A stretch of 64,000 bases of DNA from Maritimibacter sp. (GTDB taxonomy: Bacteria; Pseudomonadota; Alphaproteobacteria; Rhodobacterales; Rhodobacteraceae), in NCBI GenBank assembly GCA_002695005.1, contig NZNT01000020.1:434001-498000 (forward strand), read 5' to 3'. The position numbers and the translations under genes were made by a program. Shown here one piece after another: positions 8,306-17,001 of the stretch. Every line of letters begins with the position of its first letter. Positions within the stretch are counted from its first letter, which is position 1. The notes under the pieces were generated by a model, which was not told the DNA's origin, did not search any database, and saw only the letters and a list, made by a program, of their open reading frames with translations.

Positions 8306-10509
8306 CCTCGCCGCTTCCCCTCGACGGTGTCAGGGTTCTGGATGCGACGCATGTGATCGCTGGCCCTTACGCCACCTACCAGCTCGCGCTGATGGGGGCG
8401 GAGGTCACGCGCGTCGAGCGTGTCATGGGAAACGATTTCGTGCGCACGCACGGCGGGACGGAAGACATGCGGAAGCGGCGTCTCGGAGCGTCTTTCCTCA
8501 GCCAGAACGCCTGCAAAAGATCGATTGCGCTCAACCTCAAGGACTTTGACGCCGTCCGCGTGTTCAAGTCGCTTGCCCGCGAGGCGGATGTCGTGATCGA
8601 GAACTTCCGTCCAGGCGTCGTGGACCGCCTCGGCATCGGCTACGAGGAACTGCTCAAGGTTAATCCGCGGCTGATTTACGTCAGCATGAGCGGATACGGG
8701 GCCGAAGGTCCGATGGCCGAGTTTCCGGCCTACGATCATATCCTTCAGGGGTTCACTGGTCTCATGGCCATGACGGGAACCGAGGACAGCGGCCCGATGC
8801 GGGTTGGGTTCCCGATCACCGATTACATCGCCGGGCAGACCGCTGCGAACGCCGTGCTGATGGCACTTATTCAACGCGACCGGAACGGCGTCGCGTCCCA
8901 GAAGGTTGAGCTGTCCATGCTGGATAGTGTCGTGAGCATGATGTCGGCTTATGGTGTCGACTATCATACGACAGGCAATCTCCGAGGCCTCGAAGGAAAC
9001 ACCCCATTCTCAGCCAGTCCGTTTTCAGGTCGTTTTTCGACCCAAGAGGGCTATCTGGTCGTCACCGCGAATACAGGCCAGCAGGCGCGTGCGCTTTGCG
9101 AGATCCTGAAACAGCCGGGCTTACTCCGGGAGGATGACGACGACGCTGTGCGCGACGCCTTGGCGGAAGCCTTTTCGGCCAAGGCTGCTCTGGATTGGGA
9201 ATCAATTCTAAACGAAGCGGGTGTCCCTGCTGCGGCCGTGCGCGACCTGGCGCAGGTGCTCGACCACCCCCAGCTCGCGTCCAACGGCTTGATGCGTGAC
9301 CTTCCCGTTCCGCAGGTCGGCAGCAGTGTCCCGGTCAGCGGCTTGCCGGTGCGTTCGAGTGGCTGGGCGCAGCGCGAGCTGACGCCCGCGCCGGAGTTCG
9401 GTCAGGATACGCGCGCGATCCTGACCGCGCTTGGCTACGACTCCCGGCAAATCGATCACCTGCAAGCCAAGGGTGCCATCGACTATGAACCATCGTTCGA
9501 AATCGGAAGGACCTCGGAAATGTTCAAGGCACTGGTTGTCGAAAAGGACCCGGACGGCAAGACATTTGCAAAGGTCTCTGACCTGACCGAGGACGACCTG
9601 CCACCCGGAGAGGTGACCGTCGCTGTCGAGTATTCGAGCCTGAACTACAAGGACGGACTGTGTCTTGGTTCCGGCGGCGGGCTTGTTCGCGAATACCCTC
9701 ATGTGCCCGGCATCGACCTTGCCGGAACGGTCGAGACGTCCTCGGACCCGCGCTACAAGCCCGGCGACAAGGTGGTCCTCACCGGTTGGCGGGTCGGCGA
9801 GATCCATTGGGGCGGATATGCCCAGAAGGCCCGCCTGAAGGCATCATGGCTCGTGCCGCTTCAGGACGGATTGACAACGCGGCAGGCAATGGCAGTCGGG
9901 ACCGCGGGACTTACGGCCATGCTTGCTGTCCTGGCGCTTGAGAAACAAGGGCTCACACCGGAAGCCGGCCCCGTGTTGGTAACCGGCGCGTCCGGCGGTG
10001 TCGGGTCGGTCGCAACGTCGATCCTCTCGAACCTTGGCTATGAAGTCGCGGCGGTGACCGGGCGCCCTGAAGGAGCCGACTACCTGCGTTCGCTCGGGGC
10101 CAGTGAAATCGTTCCGCGCGACGAGCTTGCCGAGGTTTCCGAAAGGCCCTTGGAGAAAGAGCGTTGGGCGGGCTGCGTCGATGCCGTCGGCGGCCCCATG
10201 CTCGCGCGGATCCTGGGCCAGATCAAGTACGGCGGGTCCGTTGCCTCGATCGGCCTGGCAGGCGGTGCCGATCTTCCGGCGCGGGTCATCCCGTTTCTCT
10301 TGCGCGGCGTGAACCTGTTGGGAATCGACAGCGTGATGCAGCCCTACGACAGTCGCGTCGAAGCGTGGCGTCGTGTTGCGACCGACCTTCCCCTCTCTAG
10401 GCTCGAAGAGATATCGACCGTGGCCAGTCTCGAGGACCTCCCAGCATTGGGTGAAGCCATCCTGGCCGGGCGCGTCAAAGGTCGTGTGCTCGTCGATCCG
10501 AACCAGTGA
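8302..10509 (+). CDS. fusion of CaiB/BaiF class III CoA-transferase with AcuI/YhdH acryloyl-CoA reductase
   Basis: One uninterrupted 735-codon frame joins two enzymes normally made separately. Residues 1 to about 392 are a class III CoA-transferase, with the catalytic Asp D174 in ITDYIAGQ and the family opener [15 protein letters not shown]. Residues 407-735 are a full medium-chain oxidoreductase of the AcuI/YhdH subgroup: [27 protein letters not shown], a GASGGVGS nucleotide motif near 560, and LLGIDSV near the end. AcuI reduces acryloyl-CoA to propionyl-CoA with NADPH. The join ([14 protein letters not shown]) looks like a former gap: GGAAGGA lies 8 bases before ATG 9520, so the reductase could also be made alone. 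The gene overlaps the aldolase stop. Substrate inferred: the acid released by the C-C hydrolase. Confidence 0.9.
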   Translation: MTSPLPLDGVRVLDATHVIAGPYATYQLALMGAEVTRVERVMGNDFVRTHGGTEDMRKRRLGASFLSQNACKRSIALNLKDFDAVRVFKSLAREADVVIENFRPGVVDRLGIGYEELLKVNPRLIYVSMSGYGAEGPMAEFPAYDHILQGFTGLMAMTGTEDSGPMRVGFPITDYIAGQTAANAVLMALIQRDRNGVASQKVELSMLDSVVSMMSAYGVDYHTTGNLRGLEGNTPFSASPFSGRFSTQEGYLVVTANTGQQARALCEILKQPGLLREDDDDAVRDALAEAFSAKAALDWESILNEAGVPAAAVRDLAQVLDHPQLASNGLMRDLPVPQVGSSVPVSGLPVRSSGWAQRELTPAPEFGQDTRAILTALGYDSRQIDHLQAKGAIDYEPSFEIGRTSEMFKALVVEKDPDGKTFAKVSDLTEDDLPPGEVTVAVEYSSLNYKDGLCLGSGGGLVREYPHVPGIDLAGTVETSSDPRYKPGDKVVLTGWRVGEIHWGGYAQKARLKASWLVPLQDGLTTRQAMAVGTAGLTAMLAVLALEKQGLTPEAGPVLVTGASGGVGSVATSILSNLGYEVAAVTGRPEGADYLRSLGASEIVPRDELAEVSERPLEKERWAGCVDAVGGPMLARILGQIKYGGSVASIGLAGGADLPARVIPFLLRGVNLLGIDSVMQPYDSRVEAWRRVATDLPLSRLEEISTVASLEDLPALGEAILAGRVKGRVLVDPNQ

Positions 10510-10580
10510 CCGGAGCCGGCCAGGCATCCGAACGCCGGGCCGTTGAACGCTTTACAACGCTCGAGGTTTGTCAGCGACGC

Positions 10581-11249
10581 CTAGGCCTGCGCTTCGATGG
10601 CCTTCAATCGGCTGTGCAGCCTGCGGATATGAAGCCGCGCGGCCTTTTCGGCCGTTTCGGAATCCCTGGCCGCTATGCCTTCGTAGATGTGCCTGTGATC
10701 TTCGGCGGTCTGGCTCAGTTCGTTCGGCGTAAGATGCGCTTTCATCGTGTTCATCGCCAAGCGGATCTGGGCCTGCAGATCGTCCAACGAACGTGCAAGC
10801 TCCGGGTTGTCGGCCGCGTCCCGGATCAGCGCATGGAACCGCATGTTCGCTTTCTGACGGGCGACCGTGTCCGCCTTGAGAATGAGGCTTTCGTGCTCCT
10901 CCATCGCCGCTCGGATGTCTTCGATTTCCTCTTCGCTCGCGCGCAAGGCGGCGAGGCTCGCCGCCAACCCTTCGAGGACTTCCCTCAGTTCGAAGAGCCG
11001 GATCGTGTCGGAGAGCTCGCAATTCACGACCTCAACGCCCCTCCGCGGCCGCTCGACGGCGAGCCGTTGGCGCGTCAGCTTCTGCACGGCTTCGCGAACC
11101 GGACTCCGGCTGACGCCGAGTTTTTCCGCAAGTGCGGGGGCGGTCAATCGCGTGCCGGGTGGGATTTCTCCCGAGAGGATCTGTTCCCGCAGGTGCTCAT
11201 ACACGTTGTCTACGATGCGGTTTGCAGAGCCCGCTCTGAAATCGGCCAT
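10581..11249 (-). CDS. GntR-family transcriptional regulator (FadR/FCD subfamily)
   Basis: The 222-residue protein has an N-terminal winged helix (LAEKLGVSRSPVREAVQKL around residues 41-59) and an all-helical C-terminal FCD ligand domain, with the LREVLEGLAA and HRHIYEGI segments that hold the metal and ligand-binding residues. It faces the dioxygenase operon. The divergent region holds one copy of the 23-bp TTACATGTAA sequence, and a second lies before the ferredoxin operon. It is probably a repressor released by a pathway acid. The start at 11249 gives the family's usual N-terminus; the frame stays open to 11324, so a longer form is possible. Confidence 0.88.
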   Translation of the reverse strand: MADFRAGSANRIVDNVYEHLREQILSGEIPPGTRLTAPALAEKLGVSRSPVREAVQKLTRQRLAVERPRRGVEVVNCELSDTIRLFELREVLEGLAASLAALRASEEEIEDIRAAMEEHESLILKADTVARQKANMRFHALIRDAADNPELARSLDDLQAQIRLAMNTMKAHLTPNELSQTAEDHRHIYEGIAARDSETAEKAARLHIRRLHSRLKAIEAQA

Positions 11250-11331
11250 ATCCTGATATCCACACTGTCTGACGAGGTTGTATCTCTTCACTCGAAGATA
11301 CCAACAGACGCATCCGTGACGCAATAGAAAA

Positions 11332-11354
11332 CATGTTGCATGTTACATGTAATT
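11332..11354. promoter_or_regulatory. candidate GntR operator, copy 2 (dioxygenase operon / autoregulation)
   Basis: The sequence is identical over 23 bp to 1110-1132, with the same TTACATGTAA palindrome (11343-11352). It lies between the divergent GntR and dioxygenase genes, 42 bp before the dioxygenase start. One regulator bound here could control both directions. Confidence 0.8.
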
Positions 11355-11396
11355 ATGGGAGAGTCTGACGAAAGTCGTTCCGGAAGAGGAGAATAC

Positions 11397-12701
11397 ATGG
11401 CTGCGCCGATCGAAGAGCTGGTGGATCTGGATCGCAACGAGATTTCGCCACAGGTGTATTGCAGCGAGGAGGTCTACCGACGCGAAGTCGAGACCATCTT
11501 CGCCAAGTCTTGGCTCCTTCTGGGTCACGAAAGCCAGGTCCCCAAAGCAGGCGACTTCTTCACGTCGTCCATGGCGGAAGACCCCGTGGTCGTCGTGAGG
11601 CAGCGCGACGGATCTCTGCGGGCGTTCCTCAACCAATGCAGGCACCGTGGCATGCGCGTATGTCGGTCCGAGGTCGGGAGCGCCCGGTCCTTTATGTGTC
11701 CCTACCACGGGTGGACTTACGGGCTGGAAGGCGATCTCAAGGCCGTGCCGCACGAGGAGCAGTATGGCGAAGGGTTTGACAAGCAAAGCTGGGGGCTTCG
11801 CCAGGTCACGCGCCTCGAGACCTACAAGGGTCTGATCTTCGGGTGCTGGGACGAGGATGCTGTTCCCATCGAGGAGTACCTTGGCGACAGTGCCTACTAC
11901 CTCGATCAGCTCGTTGACCGCCTGGAAGGGGGGACCGAGGTGATCGGCGGGGTCCACAAGTGGCTCATCGACTGCAACTGGAAGATGCCGGCCGAGCAAT
12001 TCGCCAGCGACATGTATCACGCGGCTTCCGCGCATGTATCGGCCGTGCAGGTGTTCATGCCCGAGGACTACGATCCGCAGGTTCACAGCATGGATCAGCG
12101 CAAAGGGGCGCAGTTCTGGACCGAAGGCGGTCACGGCGGGGGATATTTTTTCGCGGATACGCCGAACCCGGCCGTTTGGGTCGATCCGGTGGCGCAGGAC
12201 TGGCTGCGTGACACGTTCGACGAGGCGTCGGAGCGACTGGGACGTTCGCGGGCAGCGCGCGTCAGCGGTCACAACACAGTCTTTCCCAACATGTCCTGGC
12301 TTAACGGGACGAACACGTTGCGGGTCTGGCACCCGCGTGGCCCAAACCAGATCGAGGTCTGGGCCTGGGTAATCGTCGACACGGCCGCTCCGGTCCACGT
12401 GAAAGACGCATTTCGCCGCGGAGCGCTGCGCGCATTCGGGCCCTCGGGGATGCTCGAGCAGGACGACGGCGAGAACTGGGTCGAGGTGCAGAAGGTGCTG
12501 CGCGGCTCCACCGCCGCACACAACCCCTTGTGCTACGGCATGCTAGAAGGTCGGGCAGACCAGGCCGAGCCGGACAGCGCGGCCAGCCATGGCCCCGTCT
12601 TTTCGGACAACGCGGCCCGCAACTTCTATCGCAGATGGCTCGAACTCATGACGGGGAAGAGCCAGCGGGAAATCGAAGACAGGGGGGTGGTCAATGGCTG
12701 A
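11397..12701 (+). CDS. aromatic ring-hydroxylating dioxygenase, alpha subunit
   Basis: This 434-residue terminal oxygenase has the Rieske ligands C81/H83 (NQCRHRG) and C101/H104 (CPYHGW), then the mononuclear-iron ligands in SDMYHAASAH (D205 as bridge, H208, H213) and an acidic third ligand in EQDDGENW (D356/D357). Its length and spacing match the BphA/NahAc-like alpha subunits. It adds O2 to the ring to give a cis-dihydrodiol. GGAAGAGGAG precedes ATG 11397. Its stop overlaps the beta-subunit start by 8 bases. The ring substrate cannot be read from sequence; the TRAP importer suggests an aromatic acid. Confidence 0.93.
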   Translation: MAAPIEELVDLDRNEISPQVYCSEEVYRREVETIFAKSWLLLGHESQVPKAGDFFTSSMAEDPVVVVRQRDGSLRAFLNQCRHRGMRVCRSEVGSARSFMCPYHGWTYGLEGDLKAVPHEEQYGEGFDKQSWGLRQVTRLETYKGLIFGCWDEDAVPIEEYLGDSAYYLDQLVDRLEGGTEVIGGVHKWLIDCNWKMPAEQFASDMYHAASAHVSAVQVFMPEDYDPQVHSMDQRKGAQFWTEGGHGGGYFFADTPNPAVWVDPVAQDWLRDTFDEASERLGRSRAARVSGHNTVFPNMSWLNGTNTLRVWHPRGPNQIEVWAWVIVDTAAPVHVKDAFRRGALRAFGPSGMLEQDDGENWVEVQKVLRGSTAAHNPLCYGMLEGRADQAEPDSAASHGPVFSDNAARNFYRRWLELMTGKSQREIEDRGVVNG

Positions 12702-13227
12702 GGACCACGAAGAGTCAGTCGACATGGCGACGCATTTTGCCATCTCGCAGTTTCTCTACCGCGAGGCTGAATTGCTGGACGACCGGGATTTCCGGGGTTG
12801 GATGACCTGTTTCTCAGAGGACGTCCACTACTGGATGCCGCACCGCACGAACCGTCCGCCGCGAGAGCGGGCGCGGGAAGTGAGCGCCGCTAACGAACTC
12901 GCGATCTACGATGAATTCCATCAGGACCTCAAGGCTCGTGTCGCGAAAATCGAAACCGGCAAGGCTTGGGCAGAGGAGCCGCCGTCCCGCACCCGACACT
13001 TCGTGTCGAATGTGCGCGTGACGCGGAAGGACGCGGATTTTCGCGTCCGCTCGAACATCCTTGTCATCCAATGCCGTAACGACCTCGACGAACATCTTTT
13101 CGTCGGCGAGCGCTTCGACCTCTTGCGCTCCGATCCGGAAGGTTCGGGCGGCTTCAGGATAGCCGAGCGCAAGATAGTTCTGGATCAGGCGACGTTACGC
13201 GCGCCAAGCATCAGCATTTTCTTCTGA
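12694..13227 (+). CDS. aromatic ring-hydroxylating dioxygenase, beta subunit
   Basis: The 177-residue protein has the NTF2-like fold of oxygenase beta subunits. AELLDDRDFRGWMTCFSED near residues 25-45, the YWMPHRTNR segment and the R-rich SRTRHFVSNV strand are typical of BphE/HcaF relatives. It packs with alpha into an alpha3beta3 hexamer and mainly has a structural role. It overlaps the alpha gene and is followed 13 bases later by the hydrolase, so all are in one transcript. Confidence 0.92.
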   Translation: MAEDHEESVDMATHFAISQFLYREAELLDDRDFRGWMTCFSEDVHYWMPHRTNRPPRERAREVSAANELAIYDEFHQDLKARVAKIETGKAWAEEPPSRTRHFVSNVRVTRKDADFRVRSNILVIQCRNDLDEHLFVGERFDLLRSDPEGSGGFRIAERKIVLDQATLRAPSISIFF

Positions 13228-13240
13228 AGGAGACTTAGAC

Positions 13241-14101
13241 GTGACAACTGTACTCGAGAAGCACACCGAGGAAAGCACTTCGCGTTTCGCGACAGTCGAC
13301 AGCATCCGTCTGCACTACCACGAGGCAGGCGAAGGTGAAGCTCTGGTGATGTTGCACGGCGCCGGTCCGGGTGCCTCCGGCTGGAGCAATTACTGGCAGA
13401 ACGTCGAAGAGCTCTCCAAGTCATACCGGGTCATCCTGCTGGACCAGCCCGGCTACGGCAAGACCGACAAGGTCATCCCGGAGAACGAGGCGCGGTCGGA
13501 GTTTTCGGCCCGCCTGCTTGTCGGGCTGCTGGACCAACTTGGCATCGACAAAGCGCACATGGTCGGCAACTCGTTCGGTGGCCGGACGTCACTCGTCATG
13601 GCTTTGCGGTATCCCGACCGGGTCGGGCGCTTGGTCATGATGGGTCCGGCGGGTGGCAGCCTGAACATTTTCATGCCGGAGCCGACCGAGGGCATGAAGC
13701 TGCTTCACGGCTTCTTCAAGGAGCCGGGGCCGAGCCGCGAGAAGATGCGTCAGATCGTCGATACGTTCCTGTACAACAAGGAGCTTGCGACCGATGCGCT
13801 CGTGGACAGCCGCTACGCTGTGGCAGTCGAACCGGAAACCCGCAAGTTTTACGAGCATTTCCTGTCGACCCCCGACAAGCGGGAGCCCGAACTCTGGCGC
13901 GAACTGGAAAAGATCAAGCACAGAACGCTGCTGGTCTGGGGCCGCGACGATCGGACGAACCCGTTCGAAGGCGGGCTGTTCATGCTCAAGCGGATGCCGG
14001 ATGCCCGGCTTCACGTTATTCCCCAGTGCGGTCACTGGGTGCAATACGAGAAATGCGACGAGTTCAATGCAATCCTGACGTCATTCATCGAGGCGGCGTG
14101 A
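13241..14101 (+). CDS. meta-cleavage product C-C hydrolase (alpha/beta hydrolase, BphD/MhpC type)
   Basis: The 286-residue protein has the catalytic triad S111 (GNSFGG), D237 (GRDDRTNP) and H265 (CGHWVQYE), almost the same numbering as BphD, plus the oxyanion-side motif MLHGAGPGASGW. It hydrolyses the ring-fission product 2-hydroxy-6-oxo-hexa-2,4-dienoate (with the ring's side chain at C6) into 2-hydroxypenta-2,4-dienoate and the side-chain carboxylic acid. The start is GTG 13241 behind GAAGGAG. Its presence shows that the ring carried a carbon side chain next to the cleaved bond rather than being cleaved to an aldehyde. Confidence 0.93.
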   Translation: MTTVLEKHTEESTSRFATVDSIRLHYHEAGEGEALVMLHGAGPGASGWSNYWQNVEELSKSYRVILLDQPGYGKTDKVIPENEARSEFSARLLVGLLDQLGIDKAHMVGNSFGGRTSLVMALRYPDRVGRLVMMGPAGGSLNIFMPEPTEGMKLLHGFFKEPGPSREKMRQIVDTFLYNKELATDALVDSRYAVAVEPETRKFYEHFLSTPDKREPELWRELEKIKHRTLLVWGRDDRTNPFEGGLFMLKRMPDARLHVIPQCGHWVQYEKCDEFNAILTSFIEAA

Positions 14102-14118
14102 GCGTGGGAGGTTCTGAG

Positions 14119-14964
14119 ATGAGTGTCTTTGCTTTGGGATACATCGGGTTTCGGACGGACGGTGCGATCGAGGAATGGCAGGCGTTCGGACAGGATACGC
14201 TCGGGATGAGCGGAACAGTGGAGAGCGGTGTCCTTCGCCTCAGGTCGGATGACCGGGCTTTTCGTCTTCAGGTCGAGAAGGGCGAGCCCGGCTTGGCTTT
14301 CGTAGGCTGGGAAGTCGCGAATGACGAAGCGCTGGCCGAGGTCGTTCGACGTCTCGAGGCGGCAGGTCATGAAGTGGAGCCCGCCTCGGCCGAAGATTGC
14401 CGGGCGCGCGGCGTTCGCGAAATGGTGCGCAGCGTCGACCCTGCGGGCACCCGCCTCGAGTTCTTCTATGGACAGATGTGTCCACAGTCGCCCTTCATCT
14501 CGCCGACCGGGACGCAGTTCGTTACAGGCGACCTCGGTCTGGGTCACGTGGTGTTCCAGGTGGATCGGTTTGACGAGACGCTGGATTTTTACCGCAGACT
14601 ACTGGGTTTCCGCGTGTCCGACATCTGGCAGGGTGAGAACGGCACCGCCACGTTCCTGCACTGCAATGCGCGCCATCACAGCCTCGCCCTGCGCCCAGGC
14701 GGTGACCCAGGCAATCCGCGCATGATTCATTTCATGCTCGAAGTTGCGACCCTCGATATGGTCGGTATGGCGCAGGATCGTGGATACGACGCGCTGACCC
14801 GACGCATGGGCCGGCATTTCAACGACATGATGCTGTCTTGCTATTTCCGGACTCCGAGCGGGATAGAGGTCGAGTACGGCACCGGCGGTATCCAGATCGA
14901 TGATGCGACTTGGACCGTAAGCCTGATCGACCGGCCGAGCGGCTGGGGACATCAGGCCCCGTGA
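14119..14964 (+). CDS. extradiol ring-cleavage dioxygenase (type I, BphC family)
   Basis: The 281-residue two-domain vicinal-oxygen-chelate protein has Fe(II) ligands at H143 (LGHVVFQV), H204 (RMIHFMLEV) and E252 (IEVEYGTGG). The conserved His pair ARHHSLAL (186-187) holds the catalytic acid/base. It opens a 3-substituted catechol next to the hydroxyls. It is a little shorter than BphC (about 295). GGGAGGTTCTGAG precedes ATG 14119; a longer upstream frame only covers the hydrolase end. A GTGA overlap leads into the dehydrogenase. Confidence 0.93.
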   Translation: MSVFALGYIGFRTDGAIEEWQAFGQDTLGMSGTVESGVLRLRSDDRAFRLQVEKGEPGLAFVGWEVANDEALAEVVRRLEAAGHEVEPASAEDCRARGVREMVRSVDPAGTRLEFFYGQMCPQSPFISPTGTQFVTGDLGLGHVVFQVDRFDETLDFYRRLLGFRVSDIWQGENGTATFLHCNARHHSLALRPGGDPGNPRMIHFMLEVATLDMVGMAQDRGYDALTRRMGRHFNDMMLSCYFRTPSGIEVEYGTGGIQIDDATWTVSLIDRPSGWGHQAP

Positions 14965-15803
14965 GCCGCGATCCGAACCTAGATCGCGGGCCTGCCCAAA
15001 GGGTCCTCGTAACGGGTGCGGCCTCCGGCCTGGGGCGGGCCATTGTCGAGGGATTCCTGACACGGGGCGCCTCGGTCGTGGGTCTGGACCGATCGCGGGA
15101 ACGCCTCGACGCGCTTTCGGCCAGCCTAGGGGGCGCACCTTTCGTGGCCGTCGAAGGCGATGTCACGAACTGGGAGGACAACCGCCGGGCCGTGGAGGCT
15201 GCCGTGGACCGTTTCGATGGCCTCGATTGTTTCATCGGAAACGCCGGTCTTTGGGATTTCGGCACGCGCCTGCTCGACCTGCCAGTCGAAAAGGCGGGCG
15301 AGGCATTCGACGAAGTGTTCGCGGTGAACGTCAAAGGCTACTTGCTTGGCGCGCGCGCTGCGGCGCCCGCTCTGGCCGAAGGGCGCCAGCCGTCGATGAT
15401 CTTCACCCTGTCGAACGCGGCCCTGTATCCGGACGGTGGAGGCGTTCTGTATGTGACCTCAAAACACGCAGGCGTCGGGCTGACGAAACAGCTCGCGCAC
15501 GAGCTCGCGCCCGATATCCGGGTCAACGCGGTCGCGCCAGCGGGCATGATTACCGAGTTGACCGGACCACCGGCCCTGGGGCGCGCCGACGAACGAATGC
15601 GCGACAATTGGGACCCCGCGGTTTTCGCGTCCCGCGTGCCGCTGGGCTTCACGCCGGACCCTTCGGACTACGTGGGACCTTACCTGTTCCTCGCCGACCA
15701 GGCCGCGTCTGGGACAATGACCGGAGTGGTTCTGCCTGCGGAGCTCGGCCTCGGTGTGCGCGGGATCCGGGCCCTGACCGGTGGGGGCGCCAGGAATGCC
15801 TGA
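14961..15803 (+). CDS. cis-dihydrodiol dehydrogenase (short-chain dehydrogenase, BphB type)
   Basis: The 280-residue SDR has the cofactor motif TGAASGLG (residues 18-25), the NAG-containing strand FIGNAGLWD and the catalytic YVTSK (Y164, K168). The GNAGLWD segment and overall size match the dihydrodiol dehydrogenases BphB/HcaB, which rearomatise the dioxygenase product to a catechol with NAD+. The start is a GTG inside the extradiol dioxygenase stop (GTGA). Its stop overlaps the next gene by 8 bases. Confidence 0.9.
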   Translation: MSRDPNLDRGPAQRVLVTGAASGLGRAIVEGFLTRGASVVGLDRSRERLDALSASLGGAPFVAVEGDVTNWEDNRRAVEAAVDRFDGLDCFIGNAGLWDFGTRLLDLPVEKAGEAFDEVFAVNVKGYLLGARAAAPALAEGRQPSMIFTLSNAALYPDGGGVLYVTSKHAGVGLTKQLAHELAPDIRVNAVAPAGMITELTGPPALGRADERMRDNWDPAVFASRVPLGFTPDPSDYVGPYLFLADQAASGTMTGVVLPAELGLGVRGIRALTGGGARNA

Positions 15804-17001
15804 GCCGGAGATCGGGCGCGTAGCCCACGGTTCCAAAGATGCTTCGCAAAGGGCGGACCTCGACTTCACGCTCGTTCGGATCGAGGGGTTCGCGTTTCGC
15901 GTTCCCGTCGAGATTCCCGTCGAGACATCGTTCGGAAAAATGCGCGATCGGCCTGCTGTGTTCCTGCGCGTGGAAGATGGCAACGGGAATTTCGGTTGGG
16001 GTGAAGTGTTCGCCAACTGGCCGGCCAGCGGTGCCGAACACCGCGTGAACCTGCTGATGGACGACGTCGCCGATCTCGTGCTTCGCAAAAGGTGGTCGAC
16101 CCCCGCCGAGATGTTTCACGAACTCGAAGAGGCGACACTTATCCGCGCGCTCCAATGCGGGGAGCCGGGGCCCTTCGCGCAGGTGATCGCCGGGCTCGAC
16201 ATCGCTGTCTGGGATCTCGTGTCGCGGCGCGCTGGACTTCCGCTCGCGAAGCTTCTTTCGTCAGCCCCGGCGACGCGCGTGGAGACCTACGCCAGCGGCA
16301 TCAAGATTGACGCGGCCGACGTGCTTGTTCCCCGGGCGAGAGCGGCCGGGTTCACACGCTACAAGGTGAAGGTGGGCTTTCATGAGCGCGATGTGGACAA
16401 GCTGGAGGACGCTTTCCGGCGCCTCAATCCCGGGGAATTGCTGTGCGCCGATGCGAACCAGGTCTGGTCATTGCCGATGGCCGCAGATTTCCTGAACCGC
16501 ATTCGAAAGGCAGGTGTCGCGCTCGGCTGGATGGAAGAACCTCTGCCGGTTTTTGCCCCGGCGCAGGAGTGGGCGACGCTAGCAGAACTCGGCACACCGC
16601 TCGCCGGGGGCGAAAACATTGCCGGTTTCGCAGCATTTGACCGCGCCATTCGCGAAAGCGGCTTTAGCGTCGTTCAGCCCGATGTCTCGAAATGGGGCGG
16701 TGTCACGGGATGCCTCGATGTGGCAAAGCGTACCCGCGCGGCGGGCAAGACCTATTGCCCGCACTTTCTCGGCGGCGGTATTGGGCTCGCCGCTTCTGCG
16801 CATGTCCTGGCCGCGGCCGGGGGAGACGGGGTGCTCGAGGTTGACGTGAATCCCAATCCGCTGAGATCGGCGTTCCAATTCGGCGAGCCGCCTCATGGGG
16901 CCGGGCACTGGGTAATCGGGACCGAGCCCGGACTCGGTTGCACGGAATTGCCGGCCTCACTGTTGCCCTACCTTTCCCATCGCCGGGAACGTGCGGCCTG
17001 A
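15796..17001 (+). CDS. enolase-superfamily enzyme (mandelate racemase/muconate lactonizing type), role unknown
   Basis: The 401-residue protein has the N-terminal capping domain and a TIM barrel with K190-V-K192, metal ligands D219 (ADANQ), E247/E248 (MEEPL) and E273 (GGEN), a D296-to-K299 segment (PDVSKWGG), and a likely base H323 (CPHFLGGGIG). A KxK plus His arrangement fits racemases, dehydratases and cycloisomerases; family members cannot be told apart by eye. It is the sixth gene of the dioxygenase operon, overlapping its neighbours on both sides, so it should act on a pathway acid or prepare the substrate. It is not a standard part of meta-cleavage pathways. Confidence 0.85.
   Translation: MPEPEIGRVAHGSKDASQRADLDFTLVRIEGFAFRVPVEIPVETSFGKMRDRPAVFLRVEDGNGNFGWGEVFANWPASGAEHRVNLLMDDVADLVLRKRWSTPAEMFHELEEATLIRALQCGEPGPFAQVIAGLDIAVWDLVSRRAGLPLAKLLSSAPATRVETYASGIKIDAADVLVPRARAAGFTRYKVKVGFHERDVDKLEDAFRRLNPGELLCADANQVWSLPMAADFLNRIRKAGVALGWMEEPLPVFAPAQEWATLAELGTPLAGGENIAGFAAFDRAIRESGFSVVQPDVSKWGGVTGCLDVAKRTRAAGKTYCPHFLGGGIGLAASAHVLAAAGGDGVLEVDVNPNPLRSAFQFGEPPHGAGHWVIGTEPGLGCTELPASLLPYLSHRRERAA

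Noticed and set aside
8302-10509. Annotating the CoA-transferase and the reductase as two separate genes
   Set aside because: No stop codon separates them in the given sequence; the internal ATG at 9520 with a ribosome-site-like stretch is noted but does not break the frame.
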